Of a stretch of DNA of 40,125 bases, positions 24,945 to 33,671 are shown one piece after another; positions within the stretch are counted from its first letter, which is position 1; the number at the start of each line of letters is the position of its first letter. The DNA is from Clostridiales bacterium. GTDB lineage: Bacteria; Bacillota; Clostridia; Saccharofermentanales; Saccharofermentanaceae. The position numbers and the translations under genes were made by a program. The DNA lies in contig JAFSPU010000011.1 of NCBI GenBank assembly GCA_017451265.1, forward strand, positions 1 through 40,125, written 5' to 3'. The notes below the pieces were generated by a model. The model was given only the letters and a program-made list of their open reading frames with translations, searched no databases and was not told the origin of the DNA.

Positions 24945-26935
24945 ATAGCATCCACCTCCGTTGTAATCTGTCTGTTGGAGAAGCCCTGGAGATCCATCGC
25001 ACCGGAAGGACAAGCGGATGTACAAGCACCGCAGCCCTGGCACAGAGCGAGGTTAACCTGAGCAACTCTTCTGGTCTCTCTCAAGCCGTGATCCATGACC
25101 TGAACGTCATCATAAGTGATGGCACCGTAAGGACATACATTGGCACATGTGGAACATCCGTTACACAGGAGTGTGTCACACTGAGCTGTGCAGGGGTTGG
25201 TCTTGAGGTGATCCTTGGCAAGGAGGCCGATAACCTTAACGGCTGCAGCACCTGCCTGGGAAACTGTCTCAGGGATATCCTTAGGTCCCTGAGCCATACC
25301 TGACAGGAAGATACCTGCCGTAGGAGACTCTACAGGACGAAGCTTAGCGTGAGCTTCTGTAAGGAAGTTGTTGTTATCGATACTTGCTGTGAGCATTGTA
25401 GCGATCTTTCTTACACCGGGGTTAGGCTCGATGGCAGCAGCGAGAACGACCATGTCGGCCTTCATATTGATCTGCTTACCGTCAAGAAGATCAGCAGCCT
25501 GAACGAGGAGCGATCCGTCGGGCTGAGGCTTAACCTTGCCGACCTGACCCTTGATGTAATTTACGTGATACTGCTCTACAGCTCTTCTGTAGAACTCATC
25601 GAAGTTCTTACCGGGTGTTCTTACATCAATATAGAATACAGTGATGTTAGTATCCGGCCAGTGGTCCTTGATGAGCATGGCGTGCTTAGCTGTGTACATG
25701 CAGCATACCTTGGAGCAGTAAGGCTTACCCTTCTCATCACTATCGCATCTTGATCCGACACACTGGATGAAAACGATGTCCTTAGGCTGCTTGTGGTTGC
25801 TCATTCTCTCGAGGTGACCGCCCGTAGGACCTGCTGCGTTCATGAGACGCTCGAGCTCGATGGATGTGATTACATCAGGAGACTCGTTGTAAGCGTACTC
25901 ACCGAACTTATCAAGATTAATAATGTCGAAGCCTGTAGCAACTACGATGGCACCGTACTTAACTGTTACGATCTCGTCCTGCTGCTCATAATCAACTGCC
26001 TTGGAAGGGCAGATCTTAGCGCAGACACCGCACTTACCTGTCTTGAAGTATGTGCAGTTCTCACGGTCGATAACAGGTACAGCAGGTACAGCCTGAGCGA
26101 AAGGCATGTAGATAGCAGGTCTGTTACGAAGACCTCTGTCGAACTCGCTCGGGATGTTACCGATCTTGCCAAGAGGACACTTTGTGGAGCACTCTCCGCA
26201 GCCTGTACACTTATCGAAATCGATAGATCTTGCTTTCTTTCTGATATCAACGTCGAAGTTACCTACATAACCGCTTACCTTCTCTACTTCACTGTATGTG
26301 TAGAGAGTGATGTTAGGATGCTGGTTAACTTCAACCATCTTAGGTGTGAGGATACAGGAAGCACAGTCCAGAGTAGGGAATGTCTTATCGAACTGGGACA
26401 TTCTTCCGCCGATGGAAGGCTCCTTCTCAACGATATCAACTTCGTAACCTGCATCAGCGATATCCAGAGCTGTCTGGATACCTGCGATACCGCCTCCGAT
26501 AACGAGTGCTCTCTTTGTAACAGGGCTCTCGCCTTCCTTCAGAGGAGTATTCAGGTTAACCTTGGCGATAGCTGCTCTTGCAAGGATGACGGCCTTCTTC
26601 GTAGCCTCTTCCTTATCCTTGTGGATCCATGAGCACTGCTCACGGATGTTGGCAACCTCTACCATGTAAGGATTAAGTCCTGCCTTCTCGGCACATGCTC
26701 TGAATGTCTTCTCGTGCATACGAGGTGAGCATGAGCAGATAACAAGACCTGTAAGTCCGTATTCCTTGATGGCCTCTATGATCTTCTCCTGACCGGCCTC
26801 GGAACACATATACATGTAGTCGTCAGCGTATACAACGCCGGGCTCGTAACGAACGAGTTCGACTACCTTCTTAACATCTACCGTCGCAGCGATATTGGTA
26901 CCGCAGTGACAGACAAATACACCGATTTTCTGCAT
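24935..26935 (-). CDS. hdrA: Heterodisulfide reductase subunit A (HdrA), flavin- and iron-sulfur-containing
   Basis: Core flavoprotein of Hdr complexes, where FAD performs electron bifurcation in characterised members. The 666-residue product starts with the N-terminal cysteine domain (CHCG 9-12, C44, CSCSPRMHEKTFRAC 68-81). The FAD site is VIGGGIAG (145-152), with GGRMSQFDKTFPTLDCASCI containing the HdrA-specific cysteines C191 and C194. An inserted pair of clusters lies at C243-C246-C249-C253 and C294, C302-C305-C309. The C-terminus has two more [4Fe-4S] motifs, CNGCSTCANVCP and CQGCGACTSACP. All expected cofactor sites are present. It lies 3 bases after hdrC and is coupled to flxD. Confidence 0.95.
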   Translation of the reverse strand: MQKIGVFVCHCGTNIAATVDVKKVVELVRYEPGVVYADDYMYMCSEAGQEKIIEAIKEYGLTGLVICSCSPRMHEKTFRACAEKAGLNPYMVEVANIREQCSWIHKDKEEATKKAVILARAAIAKVNLNTPLKEGESPVTKRALVIGGGIAGIQTALDIADAGYEVDIVEKEPSIGGRMSQFDKTFPTLDCASCILTPKMVEVNQHPNITLYTYSEVEKVSGYVGNFDVDIRKKARSIDFDKCTGCGECSTKCPLGKIGNIPSEFDRGLRNRPAIYMPFAQAVPAVPVIDRENCTYFKTGKCGVCAKICPSKAVDYEQQDEIVTVKYGAIVVATGFDIINLDKFGEYAYNESPDVITSIELERLMNAAGPTGGHLERMSNHKQPKDIVFIQCVGSRCDSDEKGKPYCSKVCCMYTAKHAMLIKDHWPDTNITVFYIDVRTPGKNFDEFYRRAVEQYHVNYIKGQVGKVKPQPDGSLLVQAADLLDGKQINMKADMVVLAAAIEPNPGVRKIATMLTASIDNNNFLTEAHAKLRPVESPTAGIFLSGMAQGPKDIPETVSQAGAAAVKVIGLLAKDHLKTNPCTAQCDTLLCNGCSTCANVCPYGAITYDDVQVMDHGLRETRRVAQVNLALCQGCGACTSACPSGAMDLQGFSNRQITTEVDAICR

Positions 26936-26938
26936 ATA

Positions 26939-27334
26939 TTACCTCCTGTACCTGCGGAATGCGCTTACGAGAAGCTGCTGAGGGAGATCTTCTGCAAGAA
27001 GTCCCGGAACCTCTTCGGGCTGGAGGTAATCTCCGCCTCTCTGTCTTGCCACGATCTGACGGGTAGCATCAACGAGCTTACCGGGCTGGACGTCTCTGGG
27101 ACATCTCTCGATACATGCGAAGCATCCGAGACACTTCCATGCAGCCTTGGACTCAACGAGCTCATCGAGGTCGCCTCTGATGATGTATGAAGCGAACTGG
27201 TGAGGCTTAATATCCATCTCACTGTAAGCAGGGCATGAAGCAGTACACTTGCCGCATCTCATGCACTTATAGGGATCGCTGCCGCTGATCTCCTTGATGA
27301 GTTCAATCTTCTTCTCTAATTCAGTCATGCTCAT
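26939..27334 (-). CDS. hdrC: Heterodisulfide reductase subunit C (HdrC)
   Basis: 131-residue ferredoxin-like subunit that passes electrons from HdrA to HdrB. Two [4Fe-4S] motifs are present: CMRCGKCTASCPAYSEM and CLGCFACIERCPRDVQP. The latter is typical of HdrC. The ATG overlaps the hdrB stop (ATGA), with AAGGAGG 4 bases upstream. A second Met six bases on has better ribosome-site spacing and may be the true start. Confidence 0.93.
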   Translation of the reverse strand: MSMTELEKKIELIKEISGSDPYKCMRCGKCTASCPAYSEMDIKPHQFASYIIRGDLDELVESKAAWKCLGCFACIERCPRDVQPGKLVDATRQIVARQRGGDYLQPEEVPGLLAEDLPQQLLVSAFRRYRR

Positions 27335-28122
27335 GCGCCCTCCTTTACACCGAGTGCTTCAGCAAGGAGCTCTGTGAAATAGTAAACAGGAACCTTGGAA
27401 GAAGCGTCGGACTTATTGAGGTTATACATGCAAAGAGGACATGCAGTGATGAGACAGTCAGCACCGAAGCCTGTGCTGTCATCAAAGATCTGTGCTGTTC
27501 TCTGCTTTGTAAAATCAGGGTCCTTAAGAGCTGTGTATCCGCCGCAGCACTCGTTTCTCATGGAGTAGATAACAGGTTCTGCGCCGAGAGCTCTGATGAA
27601 GTCTTCCATGATCTTCGGATTCTCCGGATCATCGAAGTCAAGGATCTTTCCGGGACGGAGAGTAAGGCAGCCGTAGTAAGCGCCGATCTTCTTACCCTCG
27701 AGAGGATTAACGACCTTCTTGGCAAGCTCATCAAATCCGATAACGTCTCTTAAGACCTCAAGGAAATGAAGGACCTTAGTCTCACCTGCATAAGCTTCTT
27801 CGAAGCCGCAGTAATTGTTAGCACGGGTCCTGATGTCTTCAACGTTCTTCATGTCGTCGTTGACGCGCTTAAGCACATGGTGGCATGCCGAGCAAAGAGT
27901 AATAAGATCCTGGCCCTGCTCCTTGGCATAGTTCAGAGCTCTTACAGATGAAAGCTTGGTAGCTATCTCATCCGTACCGAGGGGATAAACTCCGCCGCAG
28001 CACTGCCATTCGGGGATCTCAACAAGCTCGAAGCCCAATGCAAGCGCACTTGATCTGGCATACTTGTCCAGATCCTGCGCCTTGTTCTTCAAGGTGCATC
28101 CGGGGTAATAACTGTATTTCAT
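27331..28122 (-). CDS. hdrB: Heterodisulfide reductase subunit B (HdrB)
   Basis: 263-residue subunit with two CCG domains, the site of disulfide reduction in archaeal HdrB. YYPGCTLK opens the protein and PEWQCCGGVYP with CSACHHV completes the first domain. YYGCLTLRPG, RNECCGGY and CPLCMYNL make up the second. Both CCG cysteine sets are complete, so the non-cubane clusters could form. I prefer the ATG at 28122 because HdrB proteins usually start MKY-x-YYPGC. An ATG at 28137 is in frame but has AGAGG directly abutting it. It is first in the nine-gene operon. Confidence 0.92.
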   Translation of the reverse strand: MKYSYYPGCTLKNKAQDLDKYARSSALALGFELVEIPEWQCCGGVYPLGTDEIATKLSSVRALNYAKEQGQDLITLCSACHHVLKRVNDDMKNVEDIRTRANNYCGFEEAYAGETKVLHFLEVLRDVIGFDELAKKVVNPLEGKKIGAYYGCLTLRPGKILDFDDPENPKIMEDFIRALGAEPVIYSMRNECCGGYTALKDPDFTKQRTAQIFDDSTGFGADCLITACPLCMYNLNKSDASSKVPVYYFTELLAEALGVKEGA

Positions 28123-28157
28123 AATACTTCCCGCCATCCTCTTTCTTAATTATTGGA

Positions 28158-28173
28158 ATATGTAGAAACATAT
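28158..28173. promoter_or_regulatory. Inverted repeat upstream of hdrB (possible operator)
   Basis: ATATGT-AGAA-ACATAT is a perfect 6-bp inverted repeat located 36 bases upstream of the hdrB start. No consensus promoter is clear in this 110-base gap, so the role is open; a regulator site or chance in AT-rich DNA are both possible. Confidence 0.3.
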
Positions 28174-28234
28174 GCAGCTATAATCAGCTAACTTTAAATG
28201 TAACAGAAATATAATCATCTATAAACCTGAAAAA

Positions 28235-28263
28235 ACGGGCCGTCGGGAGCCCCCGCGGTCCGT
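28235..28263 (-). terminator. Rho-independent terminator of the GGDEF/cellulase operon
   Basis: On the minus strand ACGGACCG-CGGG pairs with CCCG-A-CGGCCCGT around a four-base loop, followed by six T (28235-28230). It lies about 60 bases past the stop of the LacI-type/GGDEF gene and separates that operon from hdrB. Confidence 0.85.
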
Positions 28264-28325
28264 TCTCAAATTTAGTTAAAATATAACGGCGTTATTTAAA
28301 AATGTAATTCTAAATGATTTTCAAG

Positions 28326-30644
28326 TCATCTGTAAGAGCCGTATTTTGCCTTCTTCTCAGCCTTCTCTTTATACAGCTTCTCATCAGCCATATCGATGAT
28401 CTCATGGATGTCGATATCACTGCCGCAAGTGAACTCACAGATACCCGTACTCATGTCGATGGGATAAGGCTTATTCGCCGCTTCGTTATGCCTCTTGGTG
28501 ATGCTGATGATACGGTCCTTGATATTCTTCTCGTAATCGCTTACCTGCACCATGGCGAAGACAATAAACTCATCGCCTCCGAGACGTCCGATTATGTCAC
28601 CCTCACGGAAGGATTCCTTAAGGATAGAAGCAATCTCACGCAGCGAGAAGTCACCGTCATCGTGACCGAACTTGTCGTTAACGTACTTGAGGTTATCCAT
28701 ATCGGCAAAGCAGATAAGAGCTCTCTTTCCCCTGTTATCCGGCTTGGCGATCTCGGCCTGTGCGAATTCCAGGAAGCCTCTCCTGTTATAAAGGCCCGTG
28801 AGCTCATCGGACTTCGCGATGACATCAAGTCTGGAGTTATCCTCCATGAACTGGTTAAGTGAAGCCTCGAGCTTCTCCTTGGCCCTGTTCTGATCCTCGA
28901 TCATAAGCAGTGACTTCAGGGTAACCGCAATCTGGTACGAAACCGGAGACATGTTGTTCATGTTGCTGTTGTCCATCTCGGATACCAGCATGCCGTACAT
29001 ATCATCACCTACGAACAGCGGGAATACGACTACAGTCTGTCTTCTGTCTTCGGGAATGAACTCATTCTCAAACATGTTCTCGGTTCTCAACAGCTGCTGC
29101 TCCTCAGGAAGCATCCTGATACCTTGCTCGTCGTTGATAGCCTTAAGAAGCACAGACGGAGGACATCTCCATTCGACATCCGCAGACGTCTTGGTATTGC
29201 CCTGGAACAGATACATATATGTACGTCTGAAACCGACTGTTGTTAATCCGTCCAGAAGATGATCGTATGGGATATCTGAGGTGTTGCTCATTAGGAATAC
29301 ATCACCGGTCTGCTTATTGATAAGTCTGGATATTCTTTCTGTCTTGGACAGATTCTCTCTGGTAAGTGAAAGTCCCGCAAACGAGAGATGACGGTAGTAA
29401 TCCGCGAACATCTCATTAAGGAGAACCTGGTTCTTCTGATCCTTGATAACGATCGTTCCTTCATACAGAAGCGACTGAAGAAGATTAAACACCTTCTCAG
29501 GAGTCGTATATGCAAGAAGGTTAGTCTCCAGGATAGTCTCGAAGGCATAATTAACAGTCTCCAGGATCTCCTTGTCACAGCCTGACATAATGAACTTCGC
29601 ATATTCTTCAAGGAAGGCTCCGAGCGTCTCCTTGATCCTTATGACTGAATCGTCGTCATCAAACATACCGAACAGGTACTTGATGCTCTCATCTACAAAT
29701 CTTCTGCTTCCACTTTCAAGGCCGTCAAGTCTTAATCTTTCACGCTGCAGTTCCACATCAAGACCGTTACATCCGCAGGAGGATCTCTGAACAAGATAAG
29801 TACGGATACTCATCCTCTCGATCTTCTTACCTTCGATAAATCTTCTGGCATTGAGAATGGACTTGTATGTAAGGTCTGCAGAACTTGCATCTACAGTAGT
29901 AAGAGGCGGGTTCATGGACACTGCAAAAATGTCATCATCAAAGCCTGTAACAAGGATATCCTTGCCGGGCATCTTACCCATCTCCTTAAGCTTCTTGTAG
30001 CCTCCCAAAGCCATTACGTCATTGGCAAATGAGATGGCCTGAAGACCGGGATTGGATGTGACGAGCTGCTCGACCTGCTCCGCAACGTCCTCTGTAAAAT
30101 CTCCGTATACGACCTTCTTGTCATCGTATGCAATTCCTTCGGACTCGAGTGTCTCCCTGTAGATCTCGAGACGCTCAAGAGCATCCTTGTTAGTCAGAGG
30201 ACCGCTCACAAAACCGATGTCCTTGCAGTTATGCTTGACGATAAGGTGACGGATAGCCTGACCTAAACCGGTGCGGTTATCGTACATAACGGATGCGTAT
30301 CCCGGATACTCGGTAAACAGAAGAACCGTGGGCACCTTGGGAAGCATCTTAAGGAAGTCTTCCTGCTGCTGCTGATCGGCGCGCGAGCAGATGATACCGA
30401 AAAGAACATAGAGAATATCAATATGCTTCTCATTGATCAGCTTGAAGACTGAATTGTACTGATACTCATACTGCTTATCCTGATATCTGGTATCGGACTT
30501 GCCAATATAATGGCCGGGGAAAATGTACAGATTGGCATCGATCGCCTTGGCTGCGAACTCCGCACCCTTACAAGCCTGAGCTGAAAAATTATTATCAAGA
30601 TCATCTATCAGAAGGCCGATATTAAGGCGCATGTTCTCACTCAT
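28326..30644 (-). CDS. Diguanylate cyclase with LacI/PBP1-type sugar-binding domain
   Basis: Predicted cytoplasmic c-di-GMP synthase of 772 residues with no signal peptide. Residues 6 to about 290 form a LacI-type periplasmic-binding fold (IGFVSGPL, ANDVMALGGYKKLKEMG, ILVTGFDDDIF), which should bind a sugar. It ends in the motif SSCGCNG (288-294). A middle region (about 300-590) includes a GAF-like part. The GGDEF domain starts at LTGLYNRRGF (615). The active site GGDEF is at 689-693, and an inhibitory RxxD site (R680-E-G-D683) is in the correct position, so product feedback is likely. AGGAG precedes the ATG. It lies 29 bases after the GH5 cellulase gene. Confidence 0.92.
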   Translation of the reverse strand: MSENMRLNIGLLIDDLDNNFSAQACKGAEFAAKAIDANLYIFPGHYIGKSDTRYQDKQYEYQYNSVFKLINEKHIDILYVLFGIICSRADQQQQEDFLKMLPKVPTVLLFTEYPGYASVMYDNRTGLGQAIRHLIVKHNCKDIGFVSGPLTNKDALERLEIYRETLESEGIAYDDKKVVYGDFTEDVAEQVEQLVTSNPGLQAISFANDVMALGGYKKLKEMGKMPGKDILVTGFDDDIFAVSMNPPLTTVDASSADLTYKSILNARRFIEGKKIERMSIRTYLVQRSSCGCNGLDVELQRERLRLDGLESGSRRFVDESIKYLFGMFDDDDSVIRIKETLGAFLEEYAKFIMSGCDKEILETVNYAFETILETNLLAYTTPEKVFNLLQSLLYEGTIVIKDQKNQVLLNEMFADYYRHLSFAGLSLTRENLSKTERISRLINKQTGDVFLMSNTSDIPYDHLLDGLTTVGFRRTYMYLFQGNTKTSADVEWRCPPSVLLKAINDEQGIRMLPEEQQLLRTENMFENEFIPEDRRQTVVVFPLFVGDDMYGMLVSEMDNSNMNNMSPVSYQIAVTLKSLLMIEDQNRAKEKLEASLNQFMEDNSRLDVIAKSDELTGLYNRRGFLEFAQAEIAKPDNRGKRALICFADMDNLKYVNDKFGHDDGDFSLREIASILKESFREGDIIGRLGGDEFIVFAMVQVSDYEKNIKDRIISITKRHNEAANKPYPIDMSTGICEFTCGSDIDIHEIIDMADEKLYKEKAEKKAKYGSYR

Positions 30645-30673
30645 ATAAGTTCTCCTGATGATAAGCCTTAAGC

Positions 30674-32074
30674 TTATTTCTTCGCATGTTTTCTGCCAAG
30701 CAGGAACAGCCCTGTATAAGCCGCTGCAACAACGACTGCTCCTACAATTAATAATAATGGATAGTTGACCTTATTTTCGTGAAATTCTTGTGAATTGTCT
30801 GTCTCTACAGAAGTCTGAGCGGTCTCGGTAACGGCAGAGGTTTCGGCTGTCGCTGCCTCCGAAGCCGAAGTCTGGACGGGTTCTGTAGTCTGCACAGGTT
30901 CCGTCTCTTCCGTATTTTGCGAGGGCTGCGCGTCACTTCCCGCGGGAGCATTATCGATAAGGGCAGAAGTGATGCCTTCGTTCCATGTGAGAGCGTTGCG
31001 GTCCAGGATGCCATAGCCGCCGTAATCAGAGATACCGTTATCCCACCAGATACACCTGATTCCGCGTGAAGCTGCCTGCTGCACATAGTAAGCTGCATAC
31101 TCAGCCCTGTCGGCATCATTATTCTGACTCTCAACTCCGAACTCGCCTATGATAACGGGCACCCCGAGTGAAGACGAGAAAGATGCAACCGAGTTCATCA
31201 TGCCGTCGATGGCATCCTTACAGTTCTGATCAAAGCTGGTGTAAGAAGCATCACCTTCATGAGAGCAGAACTGCCACGGCGTATACGCATGAACCTCACA
31301 GATAAGATGGTTCGAAACTGTATCTGTCGGAAGCACAAAGCTGTTAAGCACATTCTGATCTGTGGACGCGACATATGTGTTTACGATGAGGTTTCTTGTG
31401 GAGTTATTGCCGCCTGTGGCACGGACGGTATCAACGAACACCTGAGCGAAGGAATTGACCGCATCATAGGCGCCATTACCCGTTGTCGGAGCATTCCAGG
31501 AATTGTTCATGTCGAGCATCTCATTATAGCCCTCGAACATAAGACGGTTGTCGTAGTCCTTGAACTCATTGGCGATATTGGTCCAAAGGTTAGCAAAGCG
31601 CTGCTGTACCGAATCAAAAGTGCCAGTGTCGGCAATTAGCCAGCAGACCTTGTCTGAACCGTGTTCACCGGTATCATGATGTACATTCAAGATTACATAA
31701 AGGCCCTCATCCAAAGCCCAGTCTACTACCTCATGCACGCGTGACATCCAGGCCGCATCGACATTGCCTTGCGAGTCAGTAAACTGAGCCCAGGTTACCG
31801 GTATCCTGATGGTGTTGAAGCCGCGCTCACGCACAGCGGCGATCATGGCCCTGGTGGTAACGGGATTACCCCAGCATGTTTCCACAGCGGAGGGCGTGAC
31901 ATTATTTATCCATGTTCCGTAAGCATCAAGCGTATTACCGAGATTCCAGCCCACATTCATTGCGGAGACCTGCTCGGAAGCGGTCATGGGCGTATCTGCC
32001 CTGACGGGCGACACTTCAGGAACAGCTGCAAGCATAAACAATGCCGCAACAACAGCCGACAAAACTTTCTTCAT
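30674..32074 (-). CDS. GH5 endoglucanase (cellulase) with C-terminal membrane anchor
   Basis: Surface beta-1,4-glucanase, 466 residues. A signal peptide (1 to about 26, cleavage near VRA-DT) precedes a single GH5 domain: MNVGWNLGNTLDA, RIPVTW, LNVHHD, acid/base E185 in FEGYNE, and nucleophile E311 in IIGEFG. A Thr/Glu/Ser linker (about 380-430) leads to a hydrophobic helix (about 438-460) and the positive tail GRKHAKK. The enzyme is therefore anchored in the membrane by its C-terminus rather than by dockerin or sortase. The start follows the cls stop by 7 bases with GAGGT upstream. It sits between two sugar-binding GGDEF genes. Confidence 0.93.
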   Translation of the reverse strand: MKKVLSAVVAALFMLAAVPEVSPVRADTPMTASEQVSAMNVGWNLGNTLDAYGTWINNVTPSAVETCWGNPVTTRAMIAAVRERGFNTIRIPVTWAQFTDSQGNVDAAWMSRVHEVVDWALDEGLYVILNVHHDTGEHGSDKVCWLIADTGTFDSVQQRFANLWTNIANEFKDYDNRLMFEGYNEMLDMNNSWNAPTTGNGAYDAVNSFAQVFVDTVRATGGNNSTRNLIVNTYVASTDQNVLNSFVLPTDTVSNHLICEVHAYTPWQFCSHEGDASYTSFDQNCKDAIDGMMNSVASFSSSLGVPVIIGEFGVESQNNDADRAEYAAYYVQQAASRGIRCIWWDNGISDYGGYGILDRNALTWNEGITSALIDNAPAGSDAQPSQNTEETEPVQTTEPVQTSASEAATAETSAVTETAQTSVETDNSQEFHENKVNYPLLLIVGAVVVAAAYTGLFLLGRKHAKK

Positions 32075-32081
32075 AACAACC

Positions 32082-33671
32082 TCACATCAACGGAGCTACA
32101 AACTTAAGAAGCTTAGCCATAAGCTTGTATCCGAGTTTCTCATTCTTTATCGTCTCAGGAGTAACCTTTCTGCACTTGGGAACCGTCTCCTGAAAGTCCT
32201 TTTCGATGTCCGCAATGACATCGCACTTGTACATGTAAGCCGCACACTCAAAGTGGTGGTACAAGCTTCTGTAGTCAAGGTTAATGGAACCCACCATGCC
32301 CTTGATGCCGTCCGAGACCATTGCCTTGGAGTGGATGAAGCCGGGAGTGTACTCGTATATGCTGACGCCCGCCTTAATGAGCTCACTGTAGTGCGATTTC
32401 GCGATGGCGTATGCAGCCGCTTTATCAGGGATACCGGGCAGTATCAAAGAGACATCAACGCCTCGCAAAGCTGCGAGCTTGAGCGCGTTTTTCATGGTGT
32501 CGTCAATGATGAGGTAAGGCGTCATGATGTGAACATATTCTTCTGCGTGTCCAAGGGTATCGAGGAAGGCCGCCTCGCCCGCCTGATATGAATCCAGAGG
32601 AGAATCGGAGAAAGGCATGATGAAGCCGGTCGAATCCCCGACATCAACTGACTTGAAGTTATCCACCTGCTCGAAGGACGGCTCAGGAATATAAAGATTC
32701 CAAAGCTCGAGGAACATCTGTGTGAAGCTTCTGACCGCGTCCCCCTCAAGTCTTAATGCATTGTCTTTCCAGTGACCGAATCTGGGCTTCAGATTGATAT
32801 ACTCGTCAGCCATGTTTACGCCGCCCGTGTAAGCCACCTTACCGTCTATAACTAAGATCTTACGGTGATCTCTGTAGTTGTAGTAAGTGGACAGGAACGG
32901 ATAGATACGTGAGAACTCCTTGCACTTTACCCCGAGGTTGTTCATTCTGGCCGTATAGTCAGGAGGAAGCAGCGAGATCTCGCACATGCCGTCGTACATA
33001 ACGCGCACGTCGACGCCCTCGGAAGCCTTATCGGCAAGAATGTCCAGAACCCTTCCCCACATGTAGCCTTCAGCTATTATGAAGTACTCCACAAAGATGT
33101 AATCCTTGGCCTGCTCAAGGTCCTCGAGAAGCTTTTCAAAGAAGTCGGAACCGCTTGAAAAATATGAGGCGGAAGTATTCATAAACACAGGGAAATTACC
33201 CGTATTGGACATGTAGTGGCAAAGTCCTGCCATGTCAGCTTTTTCTGCTGCAAGAGCATCGGTAACAGCCTTATCCTGAGGGATCCTTCCCTCGGTCTTC
33301 TGCTTAACGTCAAGCAGGTTGCGCTTCAGCTTACGGCTGCCGAAATCCAACTTGGTGAAGCCCAGGAAAAGAGCTCCCGGCACAGGGAAAAGACCGATGA
33401 GCATCATCCATGTAAGCTTGCTTGTGGAATCCATGCCGGAGTTATAAAGATAGATGACCATCATCACTGAGAATACGAGCATTACAGTGTTGATGTTGGC
33501 TACATATTCATCGAACAGAATGTAGAGCGTGACAAGCACCACGATCTGAACGATGATCATGAGCAGGATGAACATGAACCTTGAAAAAATGACTCGCAGT
33601 ATCCCCCTGGGACGCGGCTTAATAAGTCTCAATACCCTCCCCTCACGGGAAGAACCTCCGGTGCCGCTCAT
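32082..33671 (-). CDS. cls: Cardiolipin synthase (phospholipase D family)
   Basis: Joins two phosphatidylglycerol molecules into cardiolipin and glycerol at the membrane. The 529-residue product has two or three N-terminal hydrophobic segments (about 25-105). The two HKD catalytic motifs are H269-x-K271-x4-D276 and H447-x-K449-x4-D454. They are followed by GGVNMADEY and GSINLDYRS, as in Cls. Length is normal. The ATG overlaps the stop of the GH16-like/GGDEF gene (ATGA). Why it lies in a c-di-GMP/cellulase operon is not clear; membrane remodelling linked to surface enzymes is a guess. Confidence 0.93.
   Translation of the reverse strand: MSGTGGSSREGRVLRLIKPRPRGILRVIFSRFMFILLMIIVQIVVLVTLYILFDEYVANINTVMLVFSVMMVIYLYNSGMDSTSKLTWMMLIGLFPVPGALFLGFTKLDFGSRKLKRNLLDVKQKTEGRIPQDKAVTDALAAEKADMAGLCHYMSNTGNFPVFMNTSASYFSSGSDFFEKLLEDLEQAKDYIFVEYFIIAEGYMWGRVLDILADKASEGVDVRVMYDGMCEISLLPPDYTARMNNLGVKCKEFSRIYPFLSTYYNYRDHRKILVIDGKVAYTGGVNMADEYINLKPRFGHWKDNALRLEGDAVRSFTQMFLELWNLYIPEPSFEQVDNFKSVDVGDSTGFIMPFSDSPLDSYQAGEAAFLDTLGHAEEYVHIMTPYLIIDDTMKNALKLAALRGVDVSLILPGIPDKAAAYAIAKSHYSELIKAGVSIYEYTPGFIHSKAMVSDGIKGMVGSINLDYRSLYHHFECAAYMYKCDVIADIEKDFQETVPKCRKVTPETIKNEKLGYKLMAKLLKFVAPLM

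Noticed and set aside
24945-25043. 33-residue N-terminal extension of the FlxD-like protein
   Set aside because: It lies wholly inside hdrA in another frame, and a strong ribosome site supports the start at 24944.
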